A stretch of 64,000 bases of DNA. It comes from Streptomyces toyocaensis. Lineage in GTDB: Bacteria; Actinomycetota; Actinomycetes; Streptomycetales; Streptomycetaceae. Below the pieces are notes generated by a model. It was not told the DNA's origin. It saw only the letters and a list, made by a program, of their open reading frames with translations, and searched no databases. Position numbers and translations under genes: made by a program. Below, piece by piece: positions 51,764-60,980 of the stretch (position 1 is the stretch's first letter; each line of letters starts with the position of its first letter). The stretch covers positions 1 through 64,000 of the forward strand of contig NZ_JFCB01000029.1 in assembly GCF_000725125.1 (NCBI RefSeq). The letters are read 5' to 3'.

Positions 51764-52771
51764 GTGACGATCCGCGTAGGCATCAACGGGTTTGGCCGCA
51801 TCGGTCGCAACTACTTCCGGGCACTGCTGGAACAAGGCGCCGACATCGAGATCGTGGCCGTCAACGACCTGGGTGACACGGCGACCACTGCACACCTGCT
51901 GAAGTACGACACGGTCCTGGGGCGCCTCAAGCAGGAGGTCTCGCACACCGAGGACACCATCACCGTCGGCGGCAAGACGGTCAAGGTCCTCTCCGAGCGC
52001 AACCCCGCCGACATCCCGTGGGGCGAGTTCGGCGTCGACATCGTCATCGAGTCGACCGGCATCTTCACCAAGAAGGAAGACGCCGAGAAGCACATCACCG
52101 GCGGCGCCAAGAAGGTCATCATCTCCGCCCCGGCGAAGAACGAGGACATCACCCTCGTCATGGGCGTCAACCACGAGCAGTACGACCCGGCGAACCACCA
52201 CGTCATCTCCAACGCCTCCTGCACCACCAACTGCGTGGCGCCGATGGCGAAGGTCCTCGACGAGAACTTCGGCATCGTCAAGGGCCTGATGACGACGGTG
52301 CACGCGTACACGAACGACCAGCGCATCCTGGACTTCCCGCACAAGGACCTGCGTCGTGCCCGGGCCGCCGCCGAGAACATCATCCCCACCACCACCGGTG
52401 CCGCGAAGGCCACCGCCCTGGTGCTGCCGCAGCTCAAGGGCAAGCTGGACGGCATGGCCATGCGCGTCCCGGTCCCGACCGGCTCCGTCACCGACCTGGT
52501 CGTCGAGCTCTCCCGCGAGGTCACCAAGGAAGAGGTCAACGCCGCCTTCCAGAAGGCCGCCGAGGGCGAGCTGAAGGGCTACCTCGAGTACACCGAGGAC
52601 GCGATCGTCTCCTCCGACATCGTCAACGCCCCGGCGTCCTGCACGTTCGACTCCTCCCTGACCATGGTCCAGGACGGCAAGAACGTGAAGGTCATCGGCT
52701 GGTACGACAACGAGTGGGGCTACAGCAACCGCCTCGTCGACCTGACGGTCTTCGTGGGCAACCAGCTCTGA
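51764..52771 (+). CDS. gap: Glyceraldehyde-3-phosphate dehydrogenase, type I
   Basis: 335-residue glycolytic enzyme that makes 1,3-bisphosphoglycerate with NAD. The Rossmann motif is GINGFGRIGRN, the catalytic Cys153 is in SNASCTTNCVAP, and Pi-site and C-terminal blocks are TTTGAAKATALVLPQLKGKLDGMA and WYDNEWGYSNRLVDL. The acidic residue after the second strand (VAVNDLGD) favours NAD over NADP. GAGGAG lies upstream of the GTG. It heads the gap-pgk-tpiA run, though a hairpin separates it from pgk. Confidence 0.98.
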   Translation: MTIRVGINGFGRIGRNYFRALLEQGADIEIVAVNDLGDTATTAHLLKYDTVLGRLKQEVSHTEDTITVGGKTVKVLSERNPADIPWGEFGVDIVIESTGIFTKKEDAEKHITGGAKKVIISAPAKNEDITLVMGVNHEQYDPANHHVISNASCTTNCVAPMAKVLDENFGIVKGLMTTVHAYTNDQRILDFPHKDLRRARAAAENIIPTTTGAAKATALVLPQLKGKLDGMAMRVPVPTGSVTDLVVELSREVTKEEVNAAFQKAAEGELKGYLEYTEDAIVSSDIVNAPASCTFDSSLTMVQDGKNVKVIGWYDNEWGYSNRLVDLTVFVGNQL

Positions 52772-52799
52772 CCGTGGAGCAGGCGGCCTGATATGAGTG

Positions 52800-52839
52800 C
52801 AGGGCTCGGCCGGCGCGGCAACGCGCTGTCCGAGCCCTG
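52800..52839 (+). terminator. Hairpin between gap and pgk
   Basis: Perfect 10-base arms CAGGGCTCGG (52800-52809) and CCGAGCCCTG (52830-52839). In the 146-base gap-pgk interval it may partly end or stabilise the gap mRNA, allowing gap to be expressed more than pgk-tpiA. Confidence 0.65.
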
Positions 52840-52917
52840 ACGCACGTATCGGAACGGTCGCCCCCTTTCGATCACGAGCGATCACGAGCGAACACGAGCT
52901 CAAGCCAGGGAGCCCCT

Positions 52918-54129
52918 ATGAAGACGATCGACGAACTCCTCTCCGAAGGTGTCGCGGGCAAGCGGGTCTTCGTCCGCGCCGACCTCAACGTGCCGCTGGA
53001 CGGCACCACCATCACCGACGACGGCCGCATCCGCGCCGTGGTGCCCACCGTCAAGGCCCTCGCCGAGGCGGGCGCCCGCGTGGTCGTGGCCTCGCACCTG
53101 GGCCGTCCCAAGGGCGCCCCGGACCCCGCCTTCTCACTCGCCCCGGCCGCCGCGCGCCTCGGTGAACTCCTCGGCGCCGACGTCGCGTTCGCGACCGACA
53201 CCGTCGGCGAGTCCGCCGGCGCCACCGTCGCGGGCCTCGCCGACGGGCAGGTCGCGGTCGTCGAGAACCTGCGCTTCAACGCCGGCGAGACGTCCAAGGA
53301 CGACGCCGAGCGCGGCGAGTTCGCCGACCGGCTGGCCGCCCTCGCCGACGTGTACGTGGGCGACGGATTCGGCGCCGTGCACCGCAAGCACGCCTCGGTC
53401 TTCGACCTCCCGGCCCGCCTGCCGCACTACGCCGGGTACCTCATCGCCACCGAGGTCGGCGTGCTGAGGAAGCTCACCGACGACGTCAAGCGCCCCTACG
53501 TCGTCGCCCTCGGCGGTGCGAAGGTCTCCGACAAGCTCGCCGTCATCGACGAACTGCTCGGCAAGGCCGACCGCATCCTCATCGGCGGCGGCATGGCGTA
53601 CACCTTCCTCAAGGCCCAGGGCCACGAGATCGGGACGTCCCTGCTGCAGGAGGACCAGATCCCGGCCGTCCGCGAGTACCTGGAGCGCGCCGAGAAGAAC
53701 GGCGTCGAGCTGGTGCTGCCGGTCGACACGCTGGTCGCCGCGGAGTTCCCCGACATGAGGACCAAGGCTCCGGGCCACCCCGCCACCGTCGCCGCGGACG
53801 CCATGCCGGCCGGGCAGATGGGCCTGGACATCGGTCCGCAGACCCGCAAGCTGTACGCCTCGAAGCTCGCCGACGCCGCCACCGTCTTCTGGAACGGCCC
53901 CATGGGCGTCTTCGAGCACCCCGACTACGCCGAGGGCACCAAGGCGGTCGCCCAGGCCCTCATCGACTCGCCGGGCTTCACCGTGGTGGGCGGCGGAGAC
54001 TCCGCCGCCGCGGTCCGTACCCTGGGCTTCGACGAGCAGGCATTCGGCCACATCTCGACCGGAGGCGGCGCCTCCCTCGAATACCTCGAGGGCAAGACGC
54101 TCCCCGGCCTTGCCGCACTGGAGGACTGA
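52918..54129 (+). CDS. pgk: Phosphoglycerate kinase
   Basis: 403-residue glycolytic kinase that makes ATP from 1,3-bisphosphoglycerate. Conserved blocks are KRVFVRADLNVPLDGTTITDDGRI, ASHLGRPKGAPDPAFSL, VENLRFNAGETSKD, ALGGAKVSDKLAVI, WNGPMGVFEHPDYAEGT and VVGGGDSAAAVR near the C-terminus. AGGGAG precedes the ATG. tpiA starts six bases after its stop, so the two are one operon. Confidence 0.98.
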   Translation: MKTIDELLSEGVAGKRVFVRADLNVPLDGTTITDDGRIRAVVPTVKALAEAGARVVVASHLGRPKGAPDPAFSLAPAAARLGELLGADVAFATDTVGESAGATVAGLADGQVAVVENLRFNAGETSKDDAERGEFADRLAALADVYVGDGFGAVHRKHASVFDLPARLPHYAGYLIATEVGVLRKLTDDVKRPYVVALGGAKVSDKLAVIDELLGKADRILIGGGMAYTFLKAQGHEIGTSLLQEDQIPAVREYLERAEKNGVELVLPVDTLVAAEFPDMRTKAPGHPATVAADAMPAGQMGLDIGPQTRKLYASKLADAATVFWNGPMGVFEHPDYAEGTKAVAQALIDSPGFTVVGGGDSAAAVRTLGFDEQAFGHISTGGGASLEYLEGKTLPGLAALED

Positions 54130-54135
54130 CCCTCA

Positions 54136-54912
54136 ATGACCACCCGTACGCCGCTGATGGCGGGCAACTGGAAGATGAACCTCAACCACCTCGAGGCCAT
54201 CGCCCACGTCCAGAAACTCGCCTTCGCCCTGGCCGACAAGGACTACGAGGCCGTCGAGGTCGCCGTCCTGCCGCCCTTCACCGACCTGCGCTCCGTGCAG
54301 ACCCTGGTCGACGGCGACAAGCTGAAGATCAAGTACGGCGCCCAGGACATCTCGGCGCACGACGGCGGCGCCTACACCGGCGAGATCTCCGGCCCCATGC
54401 TGGCCAAGCTGAAGTGCACCTACGTGGCGATCGGCCACTCCGAGCGCCGCCAGTACCACGCCGAGACCGACGAGGTCGTGGGCGCCAAGGTGAAGGCCGC
54501 CTACAAGCACGGCATCACCCCCATCCTCTGCGTCGGCGAGGAACTGGAGGTCCGCGAGGCGGGCAACCACGTCGCGCACACCCTCGCCCAGGTCGAGGGC
54601 GGCCTGAAGGACCTCCCGGCCGAGCAGGCCGAGACGATCGTGATCGCCTACGAGCCGGTCTGGGCCATCGGCACCGGCAAGGTCTGCGGCGCCGAGGACG
54701 CCCAGGAGGTCTGCGCCGCCATCCGCGGCAAGGTCGCCGAGCTCTACAGCCAGGAGCTGGCCGACCGGGTCCGGATCCAGTACGGCGGCTCGGTCAAGTC
54801 CGGCAACGTCGCCGAGATCATGGCGCAGGCCGACATCGACGGTGCCCTGATCGGCGGCGCCTCGCTGGACGCCGACGAGTTCGTCAAGATCGTTCGTTTC
54901 CGCGACCAGTGA
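54136..54912 (+). CDS. tpiA: Triosephosphate isomerase
   Basis: 258-residue TIM-barrel enzyme that interconverts dihydroxyacetone phosphate and glyceraldehyde 3-phosphate. It shows MAGNWKMNLNHLEA (Asn/Lys), IGHSERRQYHAETDE (catalytic His), the lid loop IAYEPVWAIGTGKVC (catalytic Glu), and the phosphate-binding IQYGGSVKSGNVAEI and DGALIGGASLDADEF. It is tightly linked to pgk. Confidence 0.98.
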   Translation: MTTRTPLMAGNWKMNLNHLEAIAHVQKLAFALADKDYEAVEVAVLPPFTDLRSVQTLVDGDKLKIKYGAQDISAHDGGAYTGEISGPMLAKLKCTYVAIGHSERRQYHAETDEVVGAKVKAAYKHGITPILCVGEELEVREAGNHVAHTLAQVEGGLKDLPAEQAETIVIAYEPVWAIGTGKVCGAEDAQEVCAAIRGKVAELYSQELADRVRIQYGGSVKSGNVAEIMAQADIDGALIGGASLDADEFVKIVRFRDQ

Positions 54913-54943
54913 GTATGCGGTAACGACGATTCGTCGTACCCTT

Positions 54944-54972
54944 GCGGGGTCCAGTCCTGTGCTGGGCCCCGC
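54944..54972 (+). terminator. Hairpin after tpiA / in the secG leader
   Basis: GCGGGGTCCAG (54944-54954) pairs with CTGGGCCCCGC (54962-54972) apart from one T-G wobble, with a seven-base loop. It lies 31 bases after the tpiA stop and 35 before secG. Confidence 0.55.
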
Positions 54973-55007
54973 GTCGTCCATCCGCATCCGAGGAAGTTGG
55001 TCCAGCC

Positions 55008-55244
55008 GTGGTTCTGGGGTTCTCCATCGCCCTGATCGTCTTCAGCCTGCTGCTGATGCTGCTGGTGCTGATGCACAAGGGGAAGGGCGGCGGCCTCTCC
55101 GACATGTTCGGTGGTGGCATGCAGTCCTCCGTCGGCGGCTCCTCGGTCGCCGAGCGCAACCTCGACCGGATCACCGTCGTGGTCGGTCTGCTCTGGTTCG
55201 CGTGCATCGTCGTGCTCGGCATCACGATGAAGGTCAACAACTGA
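55008..55244 (+). CDS. secG: Protein translocase subunit SecG
   Basis: 78-residue accessory subunit of the SecYEG translocon. Two transmembrane helices (VLGFSIALIVFSLLLMLLVLM and ITVVVGLLWFACIVVLGITM) flank the Gly/Ser-rich loop HKGKGGGLSDMFGGGMQSSVGGSS with the conserved KGxGGGLSDxFGGG block. AGGAAG lies upstream of the GTG. The position after tpiA is conserved in many actinobacteria. Confidence 0.95.
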   Translation: MVLGFSIALIVFSLLLMLLVLMHKGKGGGLSDMFGGGMQSSVGGSSVAERNLDRITVVVGLLWFACIVVLGITMKVNN

Positions 55245-55356
55245 GCCGAGGGCACCGTCCGCCCGCCATACCCCCCCATTCCCGACCCAAGGCCCCATGT
55301 TCGGTACGCGCAGCAGAGCGCGGCCTATCATGGGGCTTGCGTCTGGAAGCGGGGGC

Positions 55357-55385
55357 GGGTAACTCCTACCACTGGACGCGCGTTG
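55357..55385 (+). promoter_or_regulatory. Possible ECF-type promoter of the rbpA paralogue
   Basis: GGGTAA at 55357-55362 and GTTG at 55382-55385 are 19 bases apart, loosely like the SigR consensus (GGAAT-N18/19-GTT). rbpA itself is under SigR in S. coelicolor. The match is poor at the -35, so this is only a suggestion. Confidence 0.25.
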
Positions 55386-55412
55386 GGCCTTACGTAGACT
55401 GAGGCGCTCGCA

Positions 55413-55439
55413 GCGAAGCGGAACGCCGACTCGCTTCGC
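55413..55439 (+). other. Hairpin in the leader of the rbpA paralogue
   Basis: Perfect 8-base arms GCGAAGCG (55413-55420) and CGCTTCGC (55432-55439) with an 11-base loop, ending 15 bases before the ribosome binding site. It may protect the mRNA or mark the end of an upstream transcript. Confidence 0.5.
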
Positions 55440-55466
55440 GGCACCATCACGCAGGGAGTTACGACC

Positions 55467-55802
55467 GTGGCAAGTGGCAACGCGATCCGGGGAAGCCGGG
55501 TCGGGGCGGGGCCGATGGGCGAGGCCGAGCGCGGCGAGTCCGCGCCGCGGCTGCGCATCTCCTTCTGGTGCTCCAACGGGCACGAGACACAGCCGAGCTT
55601 CGCAAGCGACGCGCAGGTGCCCGATACCTGGGACTGCCCCCGCTGCGGATTCCCGGCCGGGCAGGACCGCGACAACCCGCCGGACCCGCCGCGCACCGAG
55701 CCCTACAAGACCCACCTCGCCTACGTGCGGGAGCGGCGCAGCGACGCGGACGGCGAGGCCATTCTCGCCGAGGCGCTCGCCAAACTGCGGGGCGAGATCT
55801 AG
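55467..55802 (+). CDS. RbpA-family RNA polymerase-binding protein paralogue
   Basis: 111-residue protein with the RbpA plan: a basic N-terminal tail (MASGNAIRGSRVGAG), a zinc-ribbon-like core with CSNGHE and CPRCGFPAG, and a C-terminal helix with the sigma-contacting pattern YKTHLAYVRERRSDADGEAILAEALAKLRG. RbpA binds principal sigma factors and stabilises open complexes in actinobacteria. The sequence departs from the main RbpA (CEKGHxFExP, THWDMLxERR), so this is probably the second streptomycete copy (RbpB). GGGAG lies eight bases before the GTG. Confidence 0.88.
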   Translation: MASGNAIRGSRVGAGPMGEAERGESAPRLRISFWCSNGHETQPSFASDAQVPDTWDCPRCGFPAGQDRDNPPDPPRTEPYKTHLAYVRERRSDADGEAILAEALAKLRGEI

Positions 55803-55939
55803 CCCCGGCGGGACGGGCCCCGGGACTCCTCCCGGACCGGTTCGCACTGCGGACTCCTTCAGTCCTCCTCACCGCTGATCAATTAGGTTGGGAACAGCCG
55901 GCACAGCGGGGACACCAAGGAAGAAGGCTGAAGTCCGAG

Positions 55940-57592
55940 ATGAACGCAGACGGCCGTACGAGGCTCAACCAGAGGCCCGAGTGGGCCGCACTGGCCAAGC
56001 ACCGCGAGGAGCTCGGCGAGGTGCGGCTGCGCGAGCTGTTCGCCGCCGACCCCGGCCGCGGCACCGGGTACACCCTCCGGGTCGGTGACCTCTACATCGA
56101 CTACTCCAAGCACCTGGTCACCGACGAGACCCTGCGGCTGCTGCGGGAGTTGGCCGCCGCCACCGACGTGGCCGGGCTGCGCGACGCCATGTTCCGCGGC
56201 GAGAAGATCAACACGACCGAGAACCGGGCCGTGCTGCACACCGCGCTCCGCGCCCCGCGGGACGCGGTGGTGGAGGTCGACGGCGAGAACGTCGTCCCGG
56301 CCGTGCACGCCGTGCTCGACAGGATGGCCGACTTCGCCGGCCGGGTCCGTTCCGGTGAGTGGACCGGCCACACCGGCAAGCGCATCCGCAACGTCGTCAA
56401 TGTCGGCATCGGCGGCTCCGACCTGGGCCCCGCCATGGCGTACGAGGTGCTGCGCGCCTTCACCGACCGCGACCTCACCGTCCGCTTCGTGTCCAACGTG
56501 GACGGCGCCGACCTGCACGAGGCCACCCGGGACCTGGACCCGGCCGAGACGCTGTTCATCATCGCGTCCAAGACGTTCACGACCATCGAGACGGTCACCA
56601 ACGCCACCTCCGCGCGGACCTGGCTGCTCCAGGGGCTCGGTGACGACAAGGCGGTCGCCAAGCACTTCGTCGCGCTCTCCACCAACGCCGAGAAGGTCGC
56701 CGAGTTCGGCATCGACACGGCGAACATGTTCGAGTTCTGGGACTGGGTCGGCGGACGCTACTCCTACGACTCCGCCATCGGCCTGTCGCTGATGATCGCC
56801 ATCGGCCCGGACCGCTTCCGGGAGATGCTCGACGGATTCCGCCTCGTCGACGAGCACTTCCGCACCGCCCCCGCCGAGTCCAACGTTCCGCTGCTGCTGG
56901 GCCTGCTCGGCGTCTGGTACGGGAACTTCCACGACGCGCAGTCGCACGCGGTCCTGCCGTACTCGCACTACCTCTCGAAGTTCACCGCCTACCTCCAGCA
57001 GCTCGACATGGAGTCCAACGGCAAGTACGTCGACCGCGACGGGCGCGAGGTGGAGTGGCAGACCGGGCCGGTCGTCTGGGGCACACCGGGCACCAACGGG
57101 CAGCACGCCTACTACCAGTTGATCCACCAGGGCACCAAGCTGATCCCGGCGGACTTCATCGGCTTCGCCGAGCCCGTCGCCGAGCTGAGTGACGAACTCA
57201 AGTCCCAGCACGACCTGTTGATGGCCAACTTCTTCGCCCAGACCCAGGCGCTGGCCTTCGGCAAGACACCGGACGAGGTGCGCGGCGAAGGGGTGCCCGA
57301 GGAACTCGTCCCGCACAAGACGTTCAAGGGCGACCACCCGACGACCACGATCCTCGCGCGTGAGCTCACGCCGTCCGTGCTCGGCCAGCTCGTCGCGCTC
57401 TACGAGCACAAGGTGTTCGTCCAGGGCGCGCTCTGGAACATCGACTCCTTCGACCAGTGGGGCGTCGAACTGGGCAAGGTCCTCGCCAAGCGCGTCGAGC
57501 CCGCCCTCACCGAGGGCGCCGAGGTGCCGGGCCTGGACGCGTCCACGAAGGCCCTGGTCGCCACCTACCGGGAGCTGCGCGGGCGGCGGTGA
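55940..57592 (+). CDS. pgi: Glucose-6-phosphate isomerase
   Basis: 550-residue enzyme that interconverts glucose 6-phosphate and fructose 6-phosphate. Conserved blocks are VNVGIGGSDLGPAMAYEVL, FVSNVDGADLHEATRDLDP, IIASKTFTTIETVTNA, WVGGRYSYDSAIGLSL, VVWGTPGTNGQHAYYQLIHQG and the C-terminal NIDSFDQWGVELGKVLAKR (catalytic Lys). The ATG at 55940 agrees with the usual start of streptomycete homologues; an in-frame extension upstream overlaps the rbpA paralogue and is rejected. Confidence 0.98.
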   Translation: MNADGRTRLNQRPEWAALAKHREELGEVRLRELFAADPGRGTGYTLRVGDLYIDYSKHLVTDETLRLLRELAAATDVAGLRDAMFRGEKINTTENRAVLHTALRAPRDAVVEVDGENVVPAVHAVLDRMADFAGRVRSGEWTGHTGKRIRNVVNVGIGGSDLGPAMAYEVLRAFTDRDLTVRFVSNVDGADLHEATRDLDPAETLFIIASKTFTTIETVTNATSARTWLLQGLGDDKAVAKHFVALSTNAEKVAEFGIDTANMFEFWDWVGGRYSYDSAIGLSLMIAIGPDRFREMLDGFRLVDEHFRTAPAESNVPLLLGLLGVWYGNFHDAQSHAVLPYSHYLSKFTAYLQQLDMESNGKYVDRDGREVEWQTGPVVWGTPGTNGQHAYYQLIHQGTKLIPADFIGFAEPVAELSDELKSQHDLLMANFFAQTQALAFGKTPDEVRGEGVPEELVPHKTFKGDHPTTTILARELTPSVLGQLVALYEHKVFVQGALWNIDSFDQWGVELGKVLAKRVEPALTEGAEVPGLDASTKALVATYRELRGRR

Positions 57593-57681
57593 GCACGCCG
57601 CGGTGAGCGGGCGGCGGGGGGCCGTCCGCTTACCGTAGAATCCCCGGCGATCATCACAGCGAGCGCTCGGGGGAGCACAAG

Positions 57682-58638
57682 GTGGCACGCACGTACGGAC
57701 GTTGGACCGGCGGCACGCTCAGTGCGCGGACCTTCCTGAAGCCCCATCACGTCGCGTCCGCGGTGTTCCACCCCGCGTGGATCCCGCCGTCGCTCGACCC
57801 GTCCGTCGAACGGCTCAAGCGCATCCGGGTCATCGCCGGGGCGGTCGCGTCCGTCGGTGTCTACACCGTCCTCGAGGGCGGCTTCGACATCACGGAGCTG
57901 CTGGAGAACGCGCTGACCGCCTCGGCGGTGCTGCTGTTCGTCACCCCGCTGACGGTCGGCGTGATGCTCTTCGTCTGGCGGCGCACCGGCACCGTGCGCC
58001 AGCTGCGGGTGCCGCTGCTCGACTCTCTCAAGCTGCTCCTGCTGTTCATCGGCTGCGTGGTCGCGGTGGTGCTGCTGGCGCAGACGACGAACAGCTCCGG
58101 CAGCGTCCTGATGATCCTCGGGGTGGGTGCGACGATGATGTGGATGCTGATCTTCGTCGCCTACGGGGCCGTGCGGGTCTCCGGCAACTTCTTCGGCACG
58201 GCAGCCGTGCACCGCTGTCTGCCGGCGCTGCTCGCCACGGTGACGAGCTGGCTGATGGCGATCCCCGACCTGGTCACCGGCGACCTGCACGGGCTCGGCC
58301 TCACCATGGGCGTCGTCTTCATCCTGGGCGCGCCCGTCACCGTCACGGCGATCGCCCTGCTGGAGACGGGACGGCTCAGGCGCCGCTACGGCATCCGGCT
58401 GGCCACCCATCCGGCGAGCCTCCCGCCGGTGCCCGGCCCCGTCCCGCCCGTGCCTCCGGTGCCGCCGTCCGGACTGCCCCACGTACCGCCGCAGGGGAAC
58501 CCGTACGGCCCCACGCACCCCCTGCCCCCGTACGTCCCCGGGGCCGGCGGCCATCCCTACGCACCCGGCACGGGCGGGAACCCGTACGCACCGCGGCCGC
58601 CCTACGGCCCGCAGGGCCACGGACCCTACGGCGGCTGA
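57682..58638 (+). CDS. Integral membrane protein with Pro/Gly-rich tail
   Basis: 318 residues. Six hydrophobic segments lie between about residues 45 and 225 (AVASVGVYTVLEGG, ALTASAVLLFVTPLTVGVMLF, LKLLLLFIGCVVAVVLLAQ, SVLMILGVGATMMWMLIFVAY, CLPALLATVTSWLMAI, LTMGVVFILGAPVTVTAIALL). The last 75 residues repeat Pro, Gly and Tyr (GGHPYAPGTGGNPYAPRP). The family is not recognised; such tails are common in streptomycete membrane proteins. The TAGAAT at 57635 may be a -10. The GTG has GGGGGAG upstream. Confidence 0.75.
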   Translation: MARTYGRWTGGTLSARTFLKPHHVASAVFHPAWIPPSLDPSVERLKRIRVIAGAVASVGVYTVLEGGFDITELLENALTASAVLLFVTPLTVGVMLFVWRRTGTVRQLRVPLLDSLKLLLLFIGCVVAVVLLAQTTNSSGSVLMILGVGATMMWMLIFVAYGAVRVSGNFFGTAAVHRCLPALLATVTSWLMAIPDLVTGDLHGLGLTMGVVFILGAPVTVTAIALLETGRLRRRYGIRLATHPASLPPVPGPVPPVPPVPPSGLPHVPPQGNPYGPTHPLPPYVPGAGGHPYAPGTGGNPYAPRPPYGPQGHGPYGG

Positions 58639-58658
58639 CCGGGCCGGGCCGACAGGGC

Positions 58659-60941
58659 TCAGGCCACCGCGCTCAAGGTGTCCGCGAGGCGACGGCGGGC
58701 CGCGCGTGCGGCCGGGACGGCGGCGAGGGCGGCGGCGCCCAGCACCGCGGCCGTCCCGAGCAGCAGCAGGAGCGCGGGGGAGGGCCCCTGGGCGATGCCG
58801 GCGCCGATGCCGCTCGTGCTCCCCTGGGCGTCGATCAGCCAGTGGGCCAGCGGCAGTCCGAGAGCCGTGGCGAGCAGCACGGCCGCGAGCGCGGTACCGG
58901 CGGTCGCCGTGACCGTGACCGCGGTGATCTGCCGGGGGGAGAGACCGATGGCTTTGAGCGCCAGCAGATCGCGTTCGCCCTCACGGACCGTGCCGCCGAT
59001 CGCCGTCAGCAGTTCGATCAGCCCGATCAGGGCGAGGACTGCGATCATCCCGAGGACGACCGCGCGCAGCGGCGACAGCCCGTCGGCCGGGTTCGCCACG
59101 GTGTGCACGTCCAGGTGGCCGCGGCCCGCCGCGTCCAGCCGGGCGGCGACCTCGGCGGGGTCGGCTCCGGGGTCCAGCCGCACCTGGTAGATGCTCGGCC
59201 GCAGGCCAGGGTCGTTGGCGCGGAGGGTGTCCAGCGAGGTGGAGATGACCCGGCCGGCGTTCTCCGGTTCGATGCTGCGGCCGACGATGTGCAGGATCTG
59301 CGGCTGGTCGCCGACGGTCATCCGCACCCAGTCGCCGACCCGGACGTGCAGCAGGTCGAGCAGCCCCTGCCCGGCCACCGCCTCGTCAGGACCGCGCGCG
59401 GCGCGGCCCTCGGCCAGGGTGAACGGGTAGGGCTCCCGGGCGGTGCCGAGCCCGCGCAGGGCGATCGTGGCGGTCTGGCCCGGGACCAGGGCGGCCACCT
59501 CCACGCCCGGGTAGGCGGCGGCGACCTCGGGGGCGCGCTCCAGCAGGGCGCGGGCCTCCCGGTCGCCCAGCGAGGTGTCCGCTCGGACACCGAGCGCCGT
59601 GGGCATGCCCATCCGCTCGGGGCTGCCGTGGAAGCGGTCGATGGTGGTCCAGGCACTCAGCGCCACCACGATCAGCAGCAGGGGCAGCGCCAGCCTGGCC
59701 ACCGCGCCCAGGGAACGCGGCCGGCGCGTGAACGCCTTGTGCCAGCCGAGGACCAGCGCCGGCGGCACCTTCGCGCCCAGCGCCCGCCGGGCCACACCGG
59801 TCAGCCCACCGGCGGGAGGCGCCGCGGGGCGCGGCACCGGGACCGGCGGCACCCGTCCGGCCCGCCAGGCGGCCAGCCCGGTGGTCGCGCCGATGAACAG
59901 CACCGCACCCACCGGCACCACGAACAGCGCCACGGTGTGCCCGGGCAGGTCCTGCCACACGTCGACGGCGTCCCCGAGCCGCCCCGGCACCGCGCTGCCC
60001 AGAGTCCCGGTGAGCGCGGCGGCGGCCACGGCGCCGAACAGGGCGTAGACCAGGTGCTGGATCAGGAAGACCCGGACGACCTGGCCGGGCGTGAAGCCGA
60101 TCGCCTTGAGGACGGAGATGTCCCGCAGGTGCCCCCGGATCCGGGTGGCGATCGCCCCGTGCACGGCGAACCCGGCGGCGACCAGCGCGCCCAGACCGAA
60201 CAGGCCGAGCACCTGACCGAGCAGCCGGTTGTCGCCCTGGGCCTCGGCACGCGCCTGCTGCCAGGTGGCGACCTCGCCGATCGCCCCGGCGCCCAGCTCC
60301 GTCACCGCGCGCTGCACGGCGTACCCGGTGTCGCCCGGGTCGGTCAGCCGCAGCCCCACCACCTGGCCGTCCGGGTCCGTCACGGCCGAGGGCAGGGCCC
60401 ACACCAGGCCCGTCCGTTCACCCGGCCGGTAGCGCGGCTCGGCGCTGTCGGCGACGCCCACCACGGTCAGCCGGCGCGCGGTGCCCGGCACGGTGAGCGT
60501 GTCGCCGGGGGCCGTCAGCAGCACACGGGCGAGACGGCTCTCCAGCACCACCCCGCGGGGGGTGGCCGGGTCCAGCCAGTGCCCCGACGTGATCAGCGGG
60601 CGGCCCACGTCGGGCCGGCCGGAGGTGCCGCGCAGCTCCACCGAGGCACGGCCGCCCTGCGAGGCGAGGGTGACCGAGGCCGTGGGGTAGGGGCCGGCCA
60701 CCGAGTCCACACCGTCCAGGCCGGCCAGCTCCCCGGCGTCGGCGGAGGCGGTGGTGTGCAGGGTGACGTGCGCGCCGTGCGCCTGGGTGAACACGCGCTG
60801 CCAGGGGTTGGTGGCGTACCCGAACAGGGCCGTGGCCAGCAGCAGGGACGCGACGATGCCCGCGGTGGCGAGGACCAGGAACAGTGCCTCACCGCGGTGC
60901 GTCCGCAGATCGGAGTGCGCCCAGCGCAGAGTCGCTCGCAC
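58659..60941 (-). CDS. ABC transporter permease (FtsX/MacB type)
   Basis: 760-residue permease with two FtsX domains. The first runs from RIRGHLRDISVLKAIGFTPGQVVRVFLIQHLVY (about residues 270-360); the second begins EGERDLLALKAIGLSPRQITAVTVTATAG (about 640-740). Large extracytoplasmic domains separate them. The shared LKAIG motif couples each half to the ATPase. This layout is typical of export or mechanotransmission systems, often for peptides or lipids, rather than uptake. It is the last gene of the PadR-ATPase-permease operon. Confidence 0.92.
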   Translation of the reverse strand: MRATLRWAHSDLRTHRGEALFLVLATAGIVASLLLATALFGYATNPWQRVFTQAHGAHVTLHTTASADAGELAGLDGVDSVAGPYPTASVTLASQGGRASVELRGTSGRPDVGRPLITSGHWLDPATPRGVVLESRLARVLLTAPGDTLTVPGTARRLTVVGVADSAEPRYRPGERTGLVWALPSAVTDPDGQVVGLRLTDPGDTGYAVQRAVTELGAGAIGEVATWQQARAEAQGDNRLLGQVLGLFGLGALVAAGFAVHGAIATRIRGHLRDISVLKAIGFTPGQVVRVFLIQHLVYALFGAVAAAALTGTLGSAVPGRLGDAVDVWQDLPGHTVALFVVPVGAVLFIGATTGLAAWRAGRVPPVPVPRPAAPPAGGLTGVARRALGAKVPPALVLGWHKAFTRRPRSLGAVARLALPLLLIVVALSAWTTIDRFHGSPERMGMPTALGVRADTSLGDREARALLERAPEVAAAYPGVEVAALVPGQTATIALRGLGTAREPYPFTLAEGRAARGPDEAVAGQGLLDLLHVRVGDWVRMTVGDQPQILHIVGRSIEPENAGRVISTSLDTLRANDPGLRPSIYQVRLDPGADPAEVAARLDAAGRGHLDVHTVANPADGLSPLRAVVLGMIAVLALIGLIELLTAIGGTVREGERDLLALKAIGLSPRQITAVTVTATAGTALAAVLLATALGLPLAHWLIDAQGSTSGIGAGIAQGPSPALLLLLGTAAVLGAAALAAVPAARAARRRLADTLSAVA

Positions 60942-60980
60942 CGGCCTCAGCCCTTCGCGGGTCGGTCGTTCAGGCGCATG

